From HGM04593 sp045612305 (GTDB taxonomy: Bacteria > Bacteroidota > Bacteroidia > Bacteroidales > Bacteroidaceae): 64,000 nt of DNA. A program made the position numbers and the translations under genes. The notes beneath the pieces were generated by a model. The model saw nothing but the letters and a program-made list of their open reading frames with translations, ran no database searches and was not told the DNA's origin. The DNA is taken from assembly GCA_045612305.1 (NCBI GenBank), contig JAZKYU010000006.1, positions 1-64,000 of the forward strand, given 5' to 3'. Numbering within the stretch: the first letter of the stretch is position 1; each line of letters opens with the position of its first letter. Of this stretch, positions 37,132-47,017 are shown piece by piece.

Positions 37132-37739
37132 TTAAAAATTTTAAACTCGTAGCCTTGCTCGAGCAACCAGTCTATGGCTCGCGGTAGGGCGTACTTGAGG
37201 TTTTTTTCGGAACGCAACGAGTCGTGGAAGGTTATTATGGAGCCGTTGCGTGTGTAGCGTTTTACGTTTGCAAGCACGTCCTCGCCATACATGTGTATAC
37301 TGTAGTCGCGGGTTACAAGGTCCCACATAACAAATTGGTATCTCTTGCTTAGCTCGTTATACTGGCTTGTGCGCAGCACGCCGTGGGGCGGACGGAAAAG
37401 ATTACTATGTATGAATGCGTCGGCCTGGTCTACGTTCTCTATGTATCTTTCGGTGCTGGTAAAGAGCCCTTTGAGGTGGTTGAAGGTGTGGTTGCCCAAG
37501 CGGTGGCCGCCCTCCACCACCTGCATATACTCTTGCGAGAACTTGTGCACGTTGTCGCCCACCATAAAGAAGGTGGCTTTTATGTTGTTGCGCTCGAGCA
37601 ACTCCACCACCCAAGGGGTGATGACGGGTATAGGCCCATCGTCAAAGGTTAGGTAGACGGCCTTTTCGTTGGGGTTCATCCTCCACAACGCCTTGGGGTA
37701 GAGGTTGCGGAAAAATGTTGGAACTTGCTCTATAAACAT
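37128..37739 (-). CDS. Polysaccharide deacetylase (NodB/CE4 homology) family protein
   Basis: 203 residues with one NodB-homology domain. Motif 1 is LTFDDGP, with the metal-binding Asp in the FDD pair, and motif 2 is GNHTFNH, with the two zinc-binding His. RPPHG supplies the third motif and TFHDSLR the last. No clear signal peptide; the N-terminus (MFIEQVPTFFRNLYPKALWR) is amphipathic. It may deacetylate a cell-wall or lipid-linked glycan. It lies 15 bases after the DUF2723 membrane protein and overlaps queG. Confidence 0.85.
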   Translation of the reverse strand: MFIEQVPTFFRNLYPKALWRMNPNEKAVYLTFDDGPIPVITPWVVELLERNNIKATFFMVGDNVHKFSQEYMQVVEGGHRLGNHTFNHLKGLFTSTERYIENVDQADAFIHSNLFRPPHGVLRTSQYNELSKRYQFVMWDLVTRDYSIHMYGEDVLANVKRYTRNGSIITFHDSLRSEKNLKYALPRAIDWLLEQGYEFKIFK

Positions 37740-37754
37740 ACTTCTTCTTTACTT

Positions 37755-40700
37755 TTATTTTAATCTCTTACTCCACTCGGCGAACTTTAGGTTAAGCTCG
37801 GCGGTGTAGTCGCTTGCGAGAGCCTTGCAGGCCTCGTCGCCTTTCTTCAGCTCGTCGATGATGTACTTTGCAATCTCTATGGCTCTGTAACTCTCTTGTG
37901 CGTGGTTTTTGAAACGTATGTTGCCGAAGCTGCAGTACCAGTTGATGTACTCGAGTTGCTCGTCGACAAGGCCGCCAAGTATTCTGCTACCGCTCTTGTA
38001 GTCGCCGAGAGCTATGTAGAGGCGTCCTATGTCGATGCCGCCGGTCATAGCGCCCTGGGGCACGATGCTGCCGGGTAGCTCCTCCTCGAGGCGGTTGAGA
38101 AGTTTCAAGGCTTTTTCGTTCTTGCCCTCGTTGTAGAGCTGTGTGGCGAGAGATGATATAAGACGGCGGTGGGTGTACACCATACGGCTTATGGTCTCGT
38201 CGGCATAGTAGCCTGGGTGCTCTTTGAAGCCTCCGAACTTGAAGCGGTTCATTACGTTGTTGTAGAAGGTCTCAGTGTCCGACACCGCGTCGTGCTCGTC
38301 GCTGTAGCCAAGCTCCACCCAGTTAAAGGGTGTTATGCGGTAGGCAAGGCCTTCTTGCACAAAAAAGTCTTGCAGAGAGCTCAAATAGTTCTCCTCGCCC
38401 ACGGTCATAGACATATACATAGGGCGCACCCAATTGGCTTGTGAGAGCATCTCGAGCAGCATAAGGTCGCTGCGCAAAATTTTGTCGCGGCCCTTGAGCG
38501 AGATGGTCATATACTCGGGCATGTTTTCGGTGTACTCCTCGGGGATAATCATGCCGGAACTAATAACAGCCTCTTTGTCTATCTTTATGTAGACGGTGTC
38601 GGTGGGTATGAGGCGCATCTTCTCGTTTTTAGAGCGCACCCAATATTTCATAATGTTTTTAACCTCGAAGGGGTTGTCGCCGTAGCGTTTCTTTGCACCC
38701 TCGGGGTTGTCGGCGTAGAGCTTCAACAACATATCCTTGTATCTTGTGTCCACGTCCACTATCTCGTTGGTGTTACCTGCGTAGTCGATACGCTCCCAGC
38801 TTATGGGTAGCGAGGGCGAGTCGTAGGCGGGGCGGCGCATCTGGTCGATGTACCAGTCGGTTTGCAGGTAAGAGAGGTTGCACACGCGGGCGTCGGTGCG
38901 CACGCCCTCAACCTCCTGGTTGTACCACAAGGGGAAGGTATCGTTGTCGCCGCAGGTGAAAATTATGGGGTTACCCTTCTCGGGCAGGGTGAAGAGGTAG
39001 TTTTGTCCAAAGTCGCGACAAGCGTAACGGCCGCTACGGTCGTGGTCGTCCCAGGTTTGCGACACCATCTGCAAGGGAACAAGGAGGCATACTACAGCCA
39101 CGCCCACGCTTACAGCTGTGCCACGCTTCTTGAAAAACCCGGTTATTGCAGCCACACCCATACCTATCCATATTGCAAAAGCGTAGAACGACGCAGCATA
39201 GGCATAGTCGCGCTCACGAGGTTGCAAGAGTGCTTGGTTGAGGTAGAGCACTATGGCAAGACCGGTCATAAAGAAGAGCATAAACACTATGAAGAATTGT
39301 TGTTTGCCCTCTTTGCCGCGACGCATCTGCCACAGCAGGCCTATGATACCCAAAATAAGAGGCATAGCATAGAAGACATTGCGGCCCTTGTTCTCTTTGA
39401 GCACAGAGGGTAGTGTATCTTGGTTGCCCACAAGTATGCTGTCGATGAAAGAGAAACCTGTAATCCAGTTACCTTTGTCCATCTCGCCGTGGCTTTGCAG
39501 GTCGTTTTGTCGGCCTACAAAGTTCCACAAGAAGTATCTCCAGTACATAAAGTTGAGCTGGTAGTTTACAAAGAACTTCAGGTTGTCGAGCTGTGTGGGC
39601 ATCTTAATGTTCTTAACCTCGCCCCAAGGGGTTTTGTAGCGCACGTTGTACCCCTCTATCTTGCCGCCGCACCACTGTTCGTAGAGGTTTGTTCCCCTGA
39701 AGCTTGCGTGTTCGCGGGTGTACATGCGAGGGAAGAACATATTTTGTGCATACACATAGTCGTTATCGTACCCTATAATCTCGTACGAGTCTTTTTCGTC
39801 GGCTGTAGCCTTCTCTTTGGGTGCATATTTGGGCGCACCCTTTATTGCAACGGGTACCCAGTATCGGCCTTCGGCTTTGCGCTCAAGCTCCGAGCAGTAG
39901 GTGTGTCCGTAGAGCAAGGGGCGGTCGCCATATTGTTCGCGTCCCAGGTAAGAGCCCAGGGTGAAGATATCCTCGGGAGAGTTTTGGTCCATAGGGGTGT
40001 TTGCCGACGAACGCACAACTATCAACGCATAAGAGGAATATCCTATCATAATAACCAGCAAGCACAAAAGGCTTGTGTTTATCCATCGAAGGCTCACAAG
40101 GAAATTTTCTCCCTTTTTGAAATTTATGAGAGCAAATATTGCGGCAAGCACCACAAGCCCCAAAAGAACGCTAAAGAAACCATAGCCGTAGAAGGGTATG
40201 CCTAGCAGGCCTATGGAGGCTGTGAAGGCCACGGCAAGACGCTTGCGGTTGTTGCCTTTTTCGCTCTCGCGCAGGCTCCATACAAGTGTGGCACAGAGCA
40301 ACACTATATAGGTGATGAGGCCGGTGTTAAAGGGCAAGCCCATAGTGTTTACAAAGAGAAGCTCAAACCACCCACCAATCTTCACAACGCCGGGAACTAT
40401 ACCGTAGAGCACAACAGCCACAAGCAAGCCCGAAAGGACGAGCGCGAGCAAAGAGCCTTTGAAACTTGCGTTAGGCACACGCTTGTAGTATACCACAAGA
40501 ACGATAGCCGGGATACACAAAAGGTTGAGCAGGTGCACACCGATAGAGAGGCCCACAAGGTAGGCTATGAACACCAGCCAACGGTCGCTGTGGGGCTGGT
40601 TGGCCTGCTCCTCCCACTTGAGTATGAGCCAGAAAACAACCGCCGTAAAGAGCGAAGAGTAGGCATAAACTTCGCCCTCAACCGCGCTGAACCAATAAGT

Positions 40701-41102
40701 GTCGCTCCAGGTATATGCAAGAGCACCCACAAGGCCCGACCCTATTATGGTTACCAACTGCGATGTGCTTATATCCTTGCTCTCCCCCACAACAAGCTTG
40801 CGGGTGAGGTGTGTTATGCTCCAAAAGAGGAAAAGTATGCCTCCGGCACTCAACAGCGCACTCATATAGTTTACCATGAGTGCAACGTTCTCGGGCTTGG
40901 CAAAGAGCGAGAAGAAGTTTGCGGTGAGCATAAAGAAGGGTGCGCCGGGGGGGTGTCCCACCTCTAGCTTGTTACCCGAAAGGATAAATTCGGGGCAGTC
41001 CCAGAAACTGGCTGTAGGCTCCACTGTTAGGCAGTATGTTGCCGCAGCGATGATAAAAGTGAGCCACCCGAAGATGTTGTTTACGGTTTTAAATCGTTTC
41101 AT
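37755..41102 (-). CDS. DUF2723 large membrane glycosyltransferase-like protein
   Basis: 1115 residues. The N-terminal half (about 1-350) has repeated hydrophobic helices, starting ITAAATYCLTVEPTASFWDCPEFI-like with the family W-D-C-x-E-F motif near 34-39, in the position of the catalytic acidic residue of GT-C enzymes. A second membrane block lies at about 575-680, followed by a soluble domain with possible TPR-like helices near the C-terminus (990-1115). DUF2723 proteins are Bacteroidetes-enriched and GT-C-like; protein O-glycosylation is a plausible role but unproved here. First gene of a unit with the deacetylase and queG. Confidence 0.78.
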   Translation of the reverse strand: MKRFKTVNNIFGWLTFIIAAATYCLTVEPTASFWDCPEFILSGNKLEVGHPPGAPFFMLTANFFSLFAKPENVALMVNYMSALLSAGGILFLFWSITHLTRKLVVGESKDISTSQLVTIIGSGLVGALAYTWSDTYWFSAVEGEVYAYSSLFTAVVFWLILKWEEQANQPHSDRWLVFIAYLVGLSIGVHLLNLLCIPAIVLVVYYKRVPNASFKGSLLALVLSGLLVAVVLYGIVPGVVKIGGWFELLFVNTMGLPFNTGLITYIVLLCATLVWSLRESEKGNNRKRLAVAFTASIGLLGIPFYGYGFFSVLLGLVVLAAIFALINFKKGENFLVSLRWINTSLLCLLVIMIGYSSYALIVVRSSANTPMDQNSPEDIFTLGSYLGREQYGDRPLLYGHTYCSELERKAEGRYWVPVAIKGAPKYAPKEKATADEKDSYEIIGYDNDYVYAQNMFFPRMYTREHASFRGTNLYEQWCGGKIEGYNVRYKTPWGEVKNIKMPTQLDNLKFFVNYQLNFMYWRYFLWNFVGRQNDLQSHGEMDKGNWITGFSFIDSILVGNQDTLPSVLKENKGRNVFYAMPLILGIIGLLWQMRRGKEGKQQFFIVFMLFFMTGLAIVLYLNQALLQPRERDYAYAASFYAFAIWIGMGVAAITGFFKKRGTAVSVGVAVVCLLVPLQMVSQTWDDHDRSGRYACRDFGQNYLFTLPEKGNPIIFTCGDNDTFPLWYNQEVEGVRTDARVCNLSYLQTDWYIDQMRRPAYDSPSLPISWERIDYAGNTNEIVDVDTRYKDMLLKLYADNPEGAKKRYGDNPFEVKNIMKYWVRSKNEKMRLIPTDTVYIKIDKEAVISSGMIIPEEYTENMPEYMTISLKGRDKILRSDLMLLEMLSQANWVRPMYMSMTVGEENYLSSLQDFFVQEGLAYRITPFNWVELGYSDEHDAVSDTETFYNNVMNRFKFGGFKEHPGYYADETISRMVYTHRRLISSLATQLYNEGKNEKALKLLNRLEEELPGSIVPQGAMTGGIDIGRLYIALGDYKSGSRILGGLVDEQLEYINWYCSFGNIRFKNHAQESYRAIEIAKYIIDELKKGDEACKALASDYTAELNLKFAEWSKRLK

Positions 41103-41166
41103 TATTTTGTTCTGTTTTGTTTCCTTAAAAGGGACGGGGCACAGTAAAATCTCCCCTAAAATCGTG

Positions 41167-41198
41167 CAAAGTTACCTAAACGACGGGAGAAGAACAAG
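41167..41198 (-). promoter_or_regulatory. Promoter of the DUF2723 operon
   Basis: Minus strand: CTTG (41198-41195), 20-base spacer, exact TAACTTTG (41174-41167). Transcription would start near 41160, with a leader of about 58 bases. Confidence 0.55.
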
Positions 41199-41212
41199 AT
41201 ATTAAGAGTGAA

Positions 41213-41233
41213 TTTAACACAATTAGTGTTAAA
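41213..41233 (-). terminator. Weak hairpin at priA stop
   Basis: TTTAACAC (41213-41220), AATTA loop, GTGTTAAA (41226-41233) forms an 8-bp AT-rich stem overlapping the priA stop codon. There is no strong T tract, so termination is uncertain. Confidence 0.3.
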
Positions 41234-43475
41234 GGGGGTCGACGTCGTAGAACATAATCACCGAACGGTAACGCTTGTTCTGCGTGAAGAGTTGCTGAAT
41301 TTTCAACAAGGCCTCGTTCACCTTGTACTGCGATAGGTTGTTCTCTATCTTTAGCACCATCTTGCGTATGTAGAGTTGTTTCACTCTAGCTACGGGCGGT
41401 AGCTCGGGCCCCAGGATGCGCTCCTCGAATATCTGGCGCAGGTGCTGTGCCAGAAGCTCCGAAAATTCGTCGAGAACTTTTATGTCGCGGTGCTTGACGT
41501 AGATGTAAATTAACCGATAAAAAGGAGGATAATGAAACATCATGCGCTCTTGCAACTGTGTGTTGTAGAACTGCAGAAAGTTATTCTCTACAATTTGTGG
41601 AATAACCGGAGAGTCGGGTATTTTGGTTTGCAAGAACACCTCTCCCTCGCCGTTTTTGCGTCCTGCGCGGCCGGCTACCTGGGCCATAAGCTGGAAGGCG
41701 CGCTCTGTTGCGCGAAAGTCGGGGTAGTTGAGCAGGGTGTCGGCGTTTATTATACCCACCACGGCTACGTTGTCAAAGTCCAGGCCTTTAGACACCATCT
41801 GTGTGCCTATGAGGATGTCAGTCTTGCCCTCTTGGAAGGTGGATATTATATTTTCGTAGGCGGTGCGGGTGCGGGTTGTGTCGAGGTCCATACGGGCGAT
41901 GCGTGCCTCGGGGAAGAGGTTTTGCAGGTCGTCTTCTATTTTCTCGGTGCCGTAGCCCAGGTGCACAAAGTTATTCTCCTCGCAGTTGGGGCAGTACTTT
42001 GGTGCGGGTATGGTGTAGCCGCAGTAGTGACACGAGAGCTTGCCTGCGTTCTTGTGCAGGGTGAGGCTCACGTCGCAGTGTTTGCACTTGGGCACCCATC
42101 CGCAGGTCTTGCACTCGAGTAAAGGGGAATATCCGCGGCGGTTTTGGAAAAGTATAACTTGTCGCTTCTCCTTAAGGGCTTTACTCATAGCCTCGACGAG
42201 GGGGTCGCTGAAGGGGCCTACCATACACTTGCGGCGGCTCATATCGGCGGTGTCTACCACAGTTATTCGGGGTAGCTTCACCTCGCGGTGTCGGGTGGTG
42301 AGGCTCACAAGGCCATACTTGCCCGTGGTGGCGTTGTAGTAGCTCTCTATAGAGGGGGTTGCTGTGCCGAGCAGGGTTTTTGCGCCAAAGAACGAAGCAA
42401 GCACTATGGCTGCGTTGCGTGCGTTGTAGCGCGGTGCAGGCTCTTGCTGCTTGTAGCTGTTTTCGTGCTCCTCATCCACAATAACGAGCCCCAGGTTTTT
42501 GAAGGGCAGGAAGAGTGAGGAGCGCACGCCCAAAATAATCTCGTAGGGTGTGTCGCTCAGCTGTTTTTTCCAAATTTCCACACGCTCGGCATCGGAAAAT
42601 TTTGAGTGGTAGAGCCCTATTTTGTTGCCAAACACGCGGCGCAAGCGCTCTATAATTTGCTTTGTGAGCGCAATCTCGGGTAGCAGGTATAGCACCTGCT
42701 CGCCGCGCTCCAGGGCTTGTGCTATGAGGTGTATGTATATCTCGGTTTTTCCGGCCGAGGTTACACCGTGTAGCAAGGTTACCCCTTTTTGTGCAAAGCT
42801 GTTGTTAATCTCGTGCAGGGCTCGTTCTTGCGCGTTGTTTAGTTTGTTAAGGGGCGCTATAGGCTCGCTGTTTGTTGCAAGACGCCCTATCTCCACCTCG
42901 TAGCTCTCTATAAAACCCTTGTCGACAAGCTCTTTGTATATGCCAGGTTGCACCTGTGCTGTTTCCAGGAGCTTGTGTTTCGAAACCTCTTGCGGTGTTG
43001 CCGAAAGGGCTTGCGACATCTCGAGGTATGTGCTTAAGAGGCGTTTCTGTCGCGGTGCGCGCGAGAGGCTTTGCAGTACAAGGTTTATGGCTTTTTCGTT
43101 GTTGTAGTACTTTGTAAGCCTTGTGCGTTGTTCGGTACGTGGCTTAAACTCCCCTTTGAGGCCTTGCGGTACGGCGGCTTTGTATATGTCGCCCATAGCG
43201 CTCAAGTAGTAGCGCGATATCCACGCCCATAGCTGCATCTGTGTGGGGAGCATTATGGGTGCTTCGTCCAAGAGTTCGTCGATGGGGCGCACCGTGCACC
43301 CTTGTGGCTCGTTGTCGTGGGTCGATGCCACCATCGCGGTATAATGCTTCTTCGAGCCGAGGGGCACGCTTACGCGGCACCCGGCTTCAACCCTTCCTTG
43401 CAACTCCTGCGGTATGCTGTATGTGTATGTGGTGGGGAGGGGTAGTGGTAATATGACCTCAGCGAACTTTGCCAT
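41229..43475 (-). CDS. priA: Primosomal replication-restart helicase PriA
   Basis: 748 residues from the ATG at 43475, where MAKFAEVILPLPLPTTYTYS matches the normal PriA N-terminus; 48 further in-frame residues upstream are rejected. It is a 3'-5' superfamily 2 helicase that reloads the replisome at stalled forks. Walker A is GVTSAGKT, Walker B is VDEEHE, and eight zinc-binding cysteines follow in CKTCGWVPKCKHC and CHYCGYTIPAPKYCPNC. The C-terminal helicase motif QMVSKGLDFDNV is intact. Confidence 0.95.
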   Translation of the reverse strand: MAKFAEVILPLPLPTTYTYSIPQELQGRVEAGCRVSVPLGSKKHYTAMVASTHDNEPQGCTVRPIDELLDEAPIMLPTQMQLWAWISRYYLSAMGDIYKAAVPQGLKGEFKPRTEQRTRLTKYYNNEKAINLVLQSLSRAPRQKRLLSTYLEMSQALSATPQEVSKHKLLETAQVQPGIYKELVDKGFIESYEVEIGRLATNSEPIAPLNKLNNAQERALHEINNSFAQKGVTLLHGVTSAGKTEIYIHLIAQALERGEQVLYLLPEIALTKQIIERLRRVFGNKIGLYHSKFSDAERVEIWKKQLSDTPYEIILGVRSSLFLPFKNLGLVIVDEEHENSYKQQEPAPRYNARNAAIVLASFFGAKTLLGTATPSIESYYNATTGKYGLVSLTTRHREVKLPRITVVDTADMSRRKCMVGPFSDPLVEAMSKALKEKRQVILFQNRRGYSPLLECKTCGWVPKCKHCDVSLTLHKNAGKLSCHYCGYTIPAPKYCPNCEENNFVHLGYGTEKIEDDLQNLFPEARIARMDLDTTRTRTAYENIISTFQEGKTDILIGTQMVSKGLDFDNVAVVGIINADTLLNYPDFRATERAFQLMAQVAGRAGRKNGEGEVFLQTKIPDSPVIPQIVENNFLQFYNTQLQERMMFHYPPFYRLIYIYVKHRDIKVLDEFSELLAQHLRQIFEERILGPELPPVARVKQLYIRKMVLKIENNLSQYKVNEALLKIQQLFTQNKRYRSVIMFYDVDPL

Positions 43476-43542
43476 CTGTTTCTTGTGCGAAGTTATGAAA
43501 AAGCCGGTAATGTGCAAAGGTTTTTTGCTGTGTGGGCATAAA

Positions 43543-43571
43543 AAATGGCGACGCTTTAGGCGTCGCCATTT
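43543..43571 (-). terminator. Terminator of outer-membrane barrel gene
   Basis: AAATGGCGACGC (43543-43554), 5-nt loop, GCGTCGCCATTT (43560-43571): a perfect 12-bp stem followed on the minus strand by a short T run, 17 bases past the stop. Confidence 0.8.
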
Positions 43572-43588
43572 GGGCTGTGAAATATTTT

Positions 43589-44209
43589 TTAGAAAATATA
43601 TGCAGCAGAAACTTGCCAAGTGTTAACCTTTGAGCCTTTGATGTAGCCCCAACCAGCACTTGTGGCGTCTTCTTTCCATTCACCGGTATCGCCAAGTGCG
43701 ATGTTGTAGTTAATGTGTAGCTGTACGTGGTTGAGCACGGTAGCACCTGCGCCAAGGTTGAGGCTGAGGTTGCTCTTCTTGTACTCCCACTCATAGATGT
43801 CACCTGCAGCATCTTTCCAGCTTTCGTCACCACCACCGATTGTCCAGCCAAACTGGGGGCCCACAGCGATGAAGGGCTCAAGGATGTTGTTGATGATGGG
43901 GAGTGCAAAGTCGTAACGAAGGTAGATGGGCACCTCGAGGCTGTGACGCTTGATGCTGCTACCATTAAGTTCCGAGTTTGTTTGTGAGTAGAGAAGGTTA
44001 CCCTCGAGACCGATGTTGAGCACGGGGATAATAACTTTTGCCATAGGGCCTACAAAGAAGCCATTCTTGCCGCCTTTTGAAACATCCTCTAAAGAAGAGG
44101 GCTTGCTTGCGAGGTTTGCACCGGCCTTGATACCCCAGTTAAACTGTGAGTATGCGGGAGCCGAAATTAAAAGGCACAATGTGAGTGCGATACCAAAAAT
44201 CTTTTTCAT
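43589..44209 (-). CDS. Outer-membrane beta-barrel protein (OMP_b-brl_2 type)
   Basis: 206 residues: signal peptide (1-21, ending APAYS), then NWGIKAGANLASKPSS, the usual opening of Bacteroidetes eight-strand PorT-like/OmpX-like barrels. The C-terminal strand ends TWQVSAAYIF with a terminal Phe. It is separated from the T9SS operon by the gldN terminator, so it is a separate unit. It is too short and general to be called PorT; the role is unknown. Confidence 0.75.
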   Translation of the reverse strand: MKKIFGIALTLCLLISAPAYSQFNWGIKAGANLASKPSSLEDVSKGGKNGFFVGPMAKVIIPVLNIGLEGNLLYSQTNSELNGSSIKRHSLEVPIYLRYDFALPIINNILEPFIAVGPQFGWTIGGGDESWKDAAGDIYEWEYKKSNLSLNLGAGATVLNHVQLHINYNIALGDTGEWKEDATSAGWGYIKGSKVNTWQVSAAYIF

Positions 44210-44308
44210 AACTATTTGTCTTTTGTTTATAATCGGTTTATGTGCACAAAATAAGCATAAAATAAGTTAAGATGCAAGTTTTGCACCTTGTTCTTTGTAA
44301 AAAAACAA

Positions 44309-44338
44309 GAAGGATACAGATGTTGTTCTGTATCCTTC
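44309..44338 (-). terminator. Terminator of the T9SS core operon
   Basis: GAAGGATACAGA (44309-44320), 6-nt loop, TCTGTATCCTTC (44327-44338): a perfect 12-bp stem with a T-rich tail on the minus strand (complement of 44300-44308), 18 bases past the gldN stop. Confidence 0.85.
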
Positions 44339-44356
44339 CGGTTGTATGTGGTGGGT

Positions 44357-45400
44357 TTATCGTCTTGTTCTTCTCACCGACAAGCGCGCGCTGCCAGCTG
44401 TTCTTTGAGGGCTGCTTTTCTTTTCTGCTTTTTCTTTTTTCTCAGCTTTTACAGTTGTGCGCTTTTTCTCCTCTTTCTTGGGGGCAGCAACAGAGTCGTT
44501 TGCGGTAGAGTCTTGGGCTACTACAGCCTTGGGCATCTCCCACAAGTTTGCGCGGAACGTTGTGAGCTGGTTTTCAATCTTTTGCTGCTCTTTCTTTATT
44601 GCGGTGCTGTCTTTGCAATATTGGTTAAGGGCGAGGTTTTTGAGGTTTACGGTTTTGTAAATCTCACCCTCGTAGCAGTGTTTCTTAAAGTAGTCGTCGA
44701 TGGTCATAGACGAGACGTTGTTGTAGCTGCTTGTTACAAGTGTCTGCTGTGCAAGGAACTGTGCAACCTCGTCGTAGTTGAGCCAGAACATGGGATACTT
44801 TGTTACCTCGGTGGTAAACTCCTCGGCACGGTGCAACACGGGGCATATAGCTGTAACGCGTTGGTTGTATGTGGCTGTTCTCTGGTCGTAGTAGTAGCTC
44901 TCTTTTATGTAGTAGCTCAACACCTCGCTGCTGGGGATGTCGCTCTTGCCCACAGCAAGCTCTCCCTCCTTCTCCTCGTAGTATATGCGGTAGTTGTCGA
45001 GGAGGTCTTTGGGGTCTATCTTGCTATCCTCGGTGAAAGACTCGTAGCCGTCGAGGTTGTAGGTATATGCGTTGATGCTGCCCTCGAGTATAAGGCGGAA
45101 GATGTATGTAAAAAGGTTTACGCTGCCACCCATAGGCTCTACGGGGTAGTAGAGCGATGCGTTCTGCTCCTTCTTGAGGTCGAGCAGGCGATAGATGTCG
45201 CGCTTCCACACAACCTCTTGGGGCACAACGGTTGTGGGGAACTGGTTTTTTGCTCTCTCCGTAAGGTTTACAACTGCGGTTGTGGTTTTTTTCTGCTCTT
45301 TTTTCGCTCTTTCTTTCACGCGTGCAGGGGGTTGTGCCACGGCATATTGTCCCAAAAGAGATATAGCTATAATAACAACTAATTTGCTAACGTATTTCAT
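44357..45400 (-). CDS. gldN: T9SS periplasmic ring protein GldN/PorN
   Basis: 347 residues with a signal peptide (about 1-22). The mature domain contains VVWKRDIYRLLDLKKEQNASLYYP and the following blocks typical of GldN/PorN, which forms the periplasmic ring with GldK. A Lys/Arg/Ala-rich C-terminal tail (about 300-347) is low complexity. It lies 27 bases after gldM in the same transcript. The function is well established for the family and inferred here. Confidence 0.92.
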   Translation of the reverse strand: MKYVSKLVVIIAISLLGQYAVAQPPARVKERAKKEQKKTTTAVVNLTERAKNQFPTTVVPQEVVWKRDIYRLLDLKKEQNASLYYPVEPMGGSVNLFTYIFRLILEGSINAYTYNLDGYESFTEDSKIDPKDLLDNYRIYYEEKEGELAVGKSDIPSSEVLSYYIKESYYYDQRTATYNQRVTAICPVLHRAEEFTTEVTKYPMFWLNYDEVAQFLAQQTLVTSSYNNVSSMTIDDYFKKHCYEGEIYKTVNLKNLALNQYCKDSTAIKKEQQKIENQLTTFRANLWEMPKAVVAQDSTANDSVAAPKKEEKKRTTVKAEKKEKAEKKSSPQRTAGSARLSVRRTRR

Positions 45401-45427
45401 AACTCTTGTATTTAATCCTTAATTGTT

Positions 45428-47005
45428 TTAGTTTATTATTACCTCGAGAGAGGTGGGCAACAGTCGTTCTATGTTGTCGGGGCCTATGGCCTTAACGTGC
45501 GATATATAGAAACGTTTGCCGCGGCTCAAGTTGCGGAACATCTCTTTCTGGCGAGGGGTGAAGCTTGCGCCTTGCGACAAGAGGGGAATGGCGTTACCCA
45601 TATTGTCGTAGAAGACGGTCTCGAAAGAGAGCACCTTGAAACCTATGTTCAGCAAGCCGTCGTCGATAGCGGCTACAATACCGTCGGTCGACATAAGTGC
45701 TTGTTTGCTGAAGGGGGCGCCTCCACGGTAGCGTTGTGTGTTGCCGTCCTTGTCCTTGAACTCTATGAAGGGGGTGGGGTCGGGTAGTTGTCGCACGCGG
45801 AAGTTATACTCGCCCATACTCTGGCTGCGTCCCTCCTCGTTCTGCGCGGTAACACCTATGGCTATATCTTCGCCCACTTGTGCAGGCACAACTATGTAGC
45901 TGCCTGCTCCGTCGCTCTTTAGTGTTCCCTTACCCTTTGTTATGCTTGCCGAAATTTTGTTGCCTGCAACGCCGGGTACCGATATGCTCACAGGGTTTTC
46001 GAAACCTGCGTAAAGCACGTTCATAAGCGATGCACTTACTGTGGCTGTGGGCTCCACCACGGTGTACTTTTGAGAAAAGTCGTAACGTGTTTGTGCTCCA
46101 GCTCCGTCGTTCACGAGCATATATCCGTTGAGGGTGTAGTCGCCTGTGGTGTTGCACAGCTTTGTATACTCTCCGTTTGTAGTTTCGAGCAGCTTGTTGT
46201 CGATGTATATTTCGGGGCGCTGTGTAGAGTCGACTGCCGCGAGAATAATCTGTGCCGAGAAAGAGCTACCACGCACCACGTTGCGCGATGTGGGTATAAC
46301 CAACGAGCGTATCTGGTTTACACGCACGTCGCCTACGTCGATGTTGCGTGCAAGGGTGTGGAGAACTTCGCCCTCGGCATAGCGTACATCGTTCTGCAGC
46401 TTGGTAAGGAGGGTGATAGCAGCTATAGCCGGCATGTTCTCAAAGTGATACTCTTGCCAGTTTTTCAGCAACGATATATCGCGCTTGGGTACGTCGGTGC
46501 TGAAACTGCTCTTTATAATCTCTTTCTGTGTAGAGTCGGTAACCATCGTGAGTATCTCCTCGCGGTAGCTTGTTATGGCATCGAAGAGTTTTTGTCCCTG
46601 GCCGCGACCGGGTGCAAGCATAACATATGTTGCCGCCTCAAGGTCTTCGCGGTTTTTCAGGTTGTTGTAGTCTCCGTTCTTGCCGTCGGCCTTTTTGGCT
46701 ATGCGTTCTTTGAGAACGTCGGCAAAGTTATAGAGCGAGTCCGATATGCCCTTAACGTAGATTGCGCGGTTGTACCACTCGCGCACTTTTTCGGGGTTTT
46801 GTGCCATAAAGGCTTCAAAATCTTTGTATTGAGCCTCGTTCTGCTTGCTCGCGTTCTCGGAGCTCTTCGAGAGGCTTTCGTCTACAAGGGTGAAACCGTT
46901 GAGCACGTCCGAAGATACGTTTAGTGCAAGCATCGCCATCAGAAGAACGTACATAAGGTTTATCATCTTCTGACGTGGAGAGACTCTCTGTTTCTTTATC
47001 TTCAT
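45428..47005 (-). CDS. gldM: T9SS motor/periplasmic shaft protein GldM/PorM
   Basis: 525 residues: a short basic cytoplasmic tail, one N-terminal membrane helix (about 14-30, MINLMYVLLMAMLALNVS), then four elongated periplasmic domains that reach the GldKN ring. With GldL it forms the proton-driven rotary motor. The C-terminal FKVLSFETVF and PTSLEVIIN segments match the D4 domain. It starts 12 bases after gldL. Confidence 0.94.
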   Translation of the reverse strand: MKIKKQRVSPRQKMINLMYVLLMAMLALNVSSDVLNGFTLVDESLSKSSENASKQNEAQYKDFEAFMAQNPEKVREWYNRAIYVKGISDSLYNFADVLKERIAKKADGKNGDYNNLKNREDLEAATYVMLAPGRGQGQKLFDAITSYREEILTMVTDSTQKEIIKSSFSTDVPKRDISLLKNWQEYHFENMPAIAAITLLTKLQNDVRYAEGEVLHTLARNIDVGDVRVNQIRSLVIPTSRNVVRGSSFSAQIILAAVDSTQRPEIYIDNKLLETTNGEYTKLCNTTGDYTLNGYMLVNDGAGAQTRYDFSQKYTVVEPTATVSASLMNVLYAGFENPVSISVPGVAGNKISASITKGKGTLKSDGAGSYIVVPAQVGEDIAIGVTAQNEEGRSQSMGEYNFRVRQLPDPTPFIEFKDKDGNTQRYRGGAPFSKQALMSTDGIVAAIDDGLLNIGFKVLSFETVFYDNMGNAIPLLSQGASFTPRQKEMFRNLSRGKRFYISHVKAIGPDNIERLLPTSLEVIIN

Positions 47006-47017
47006 TGTTGCTCGTCG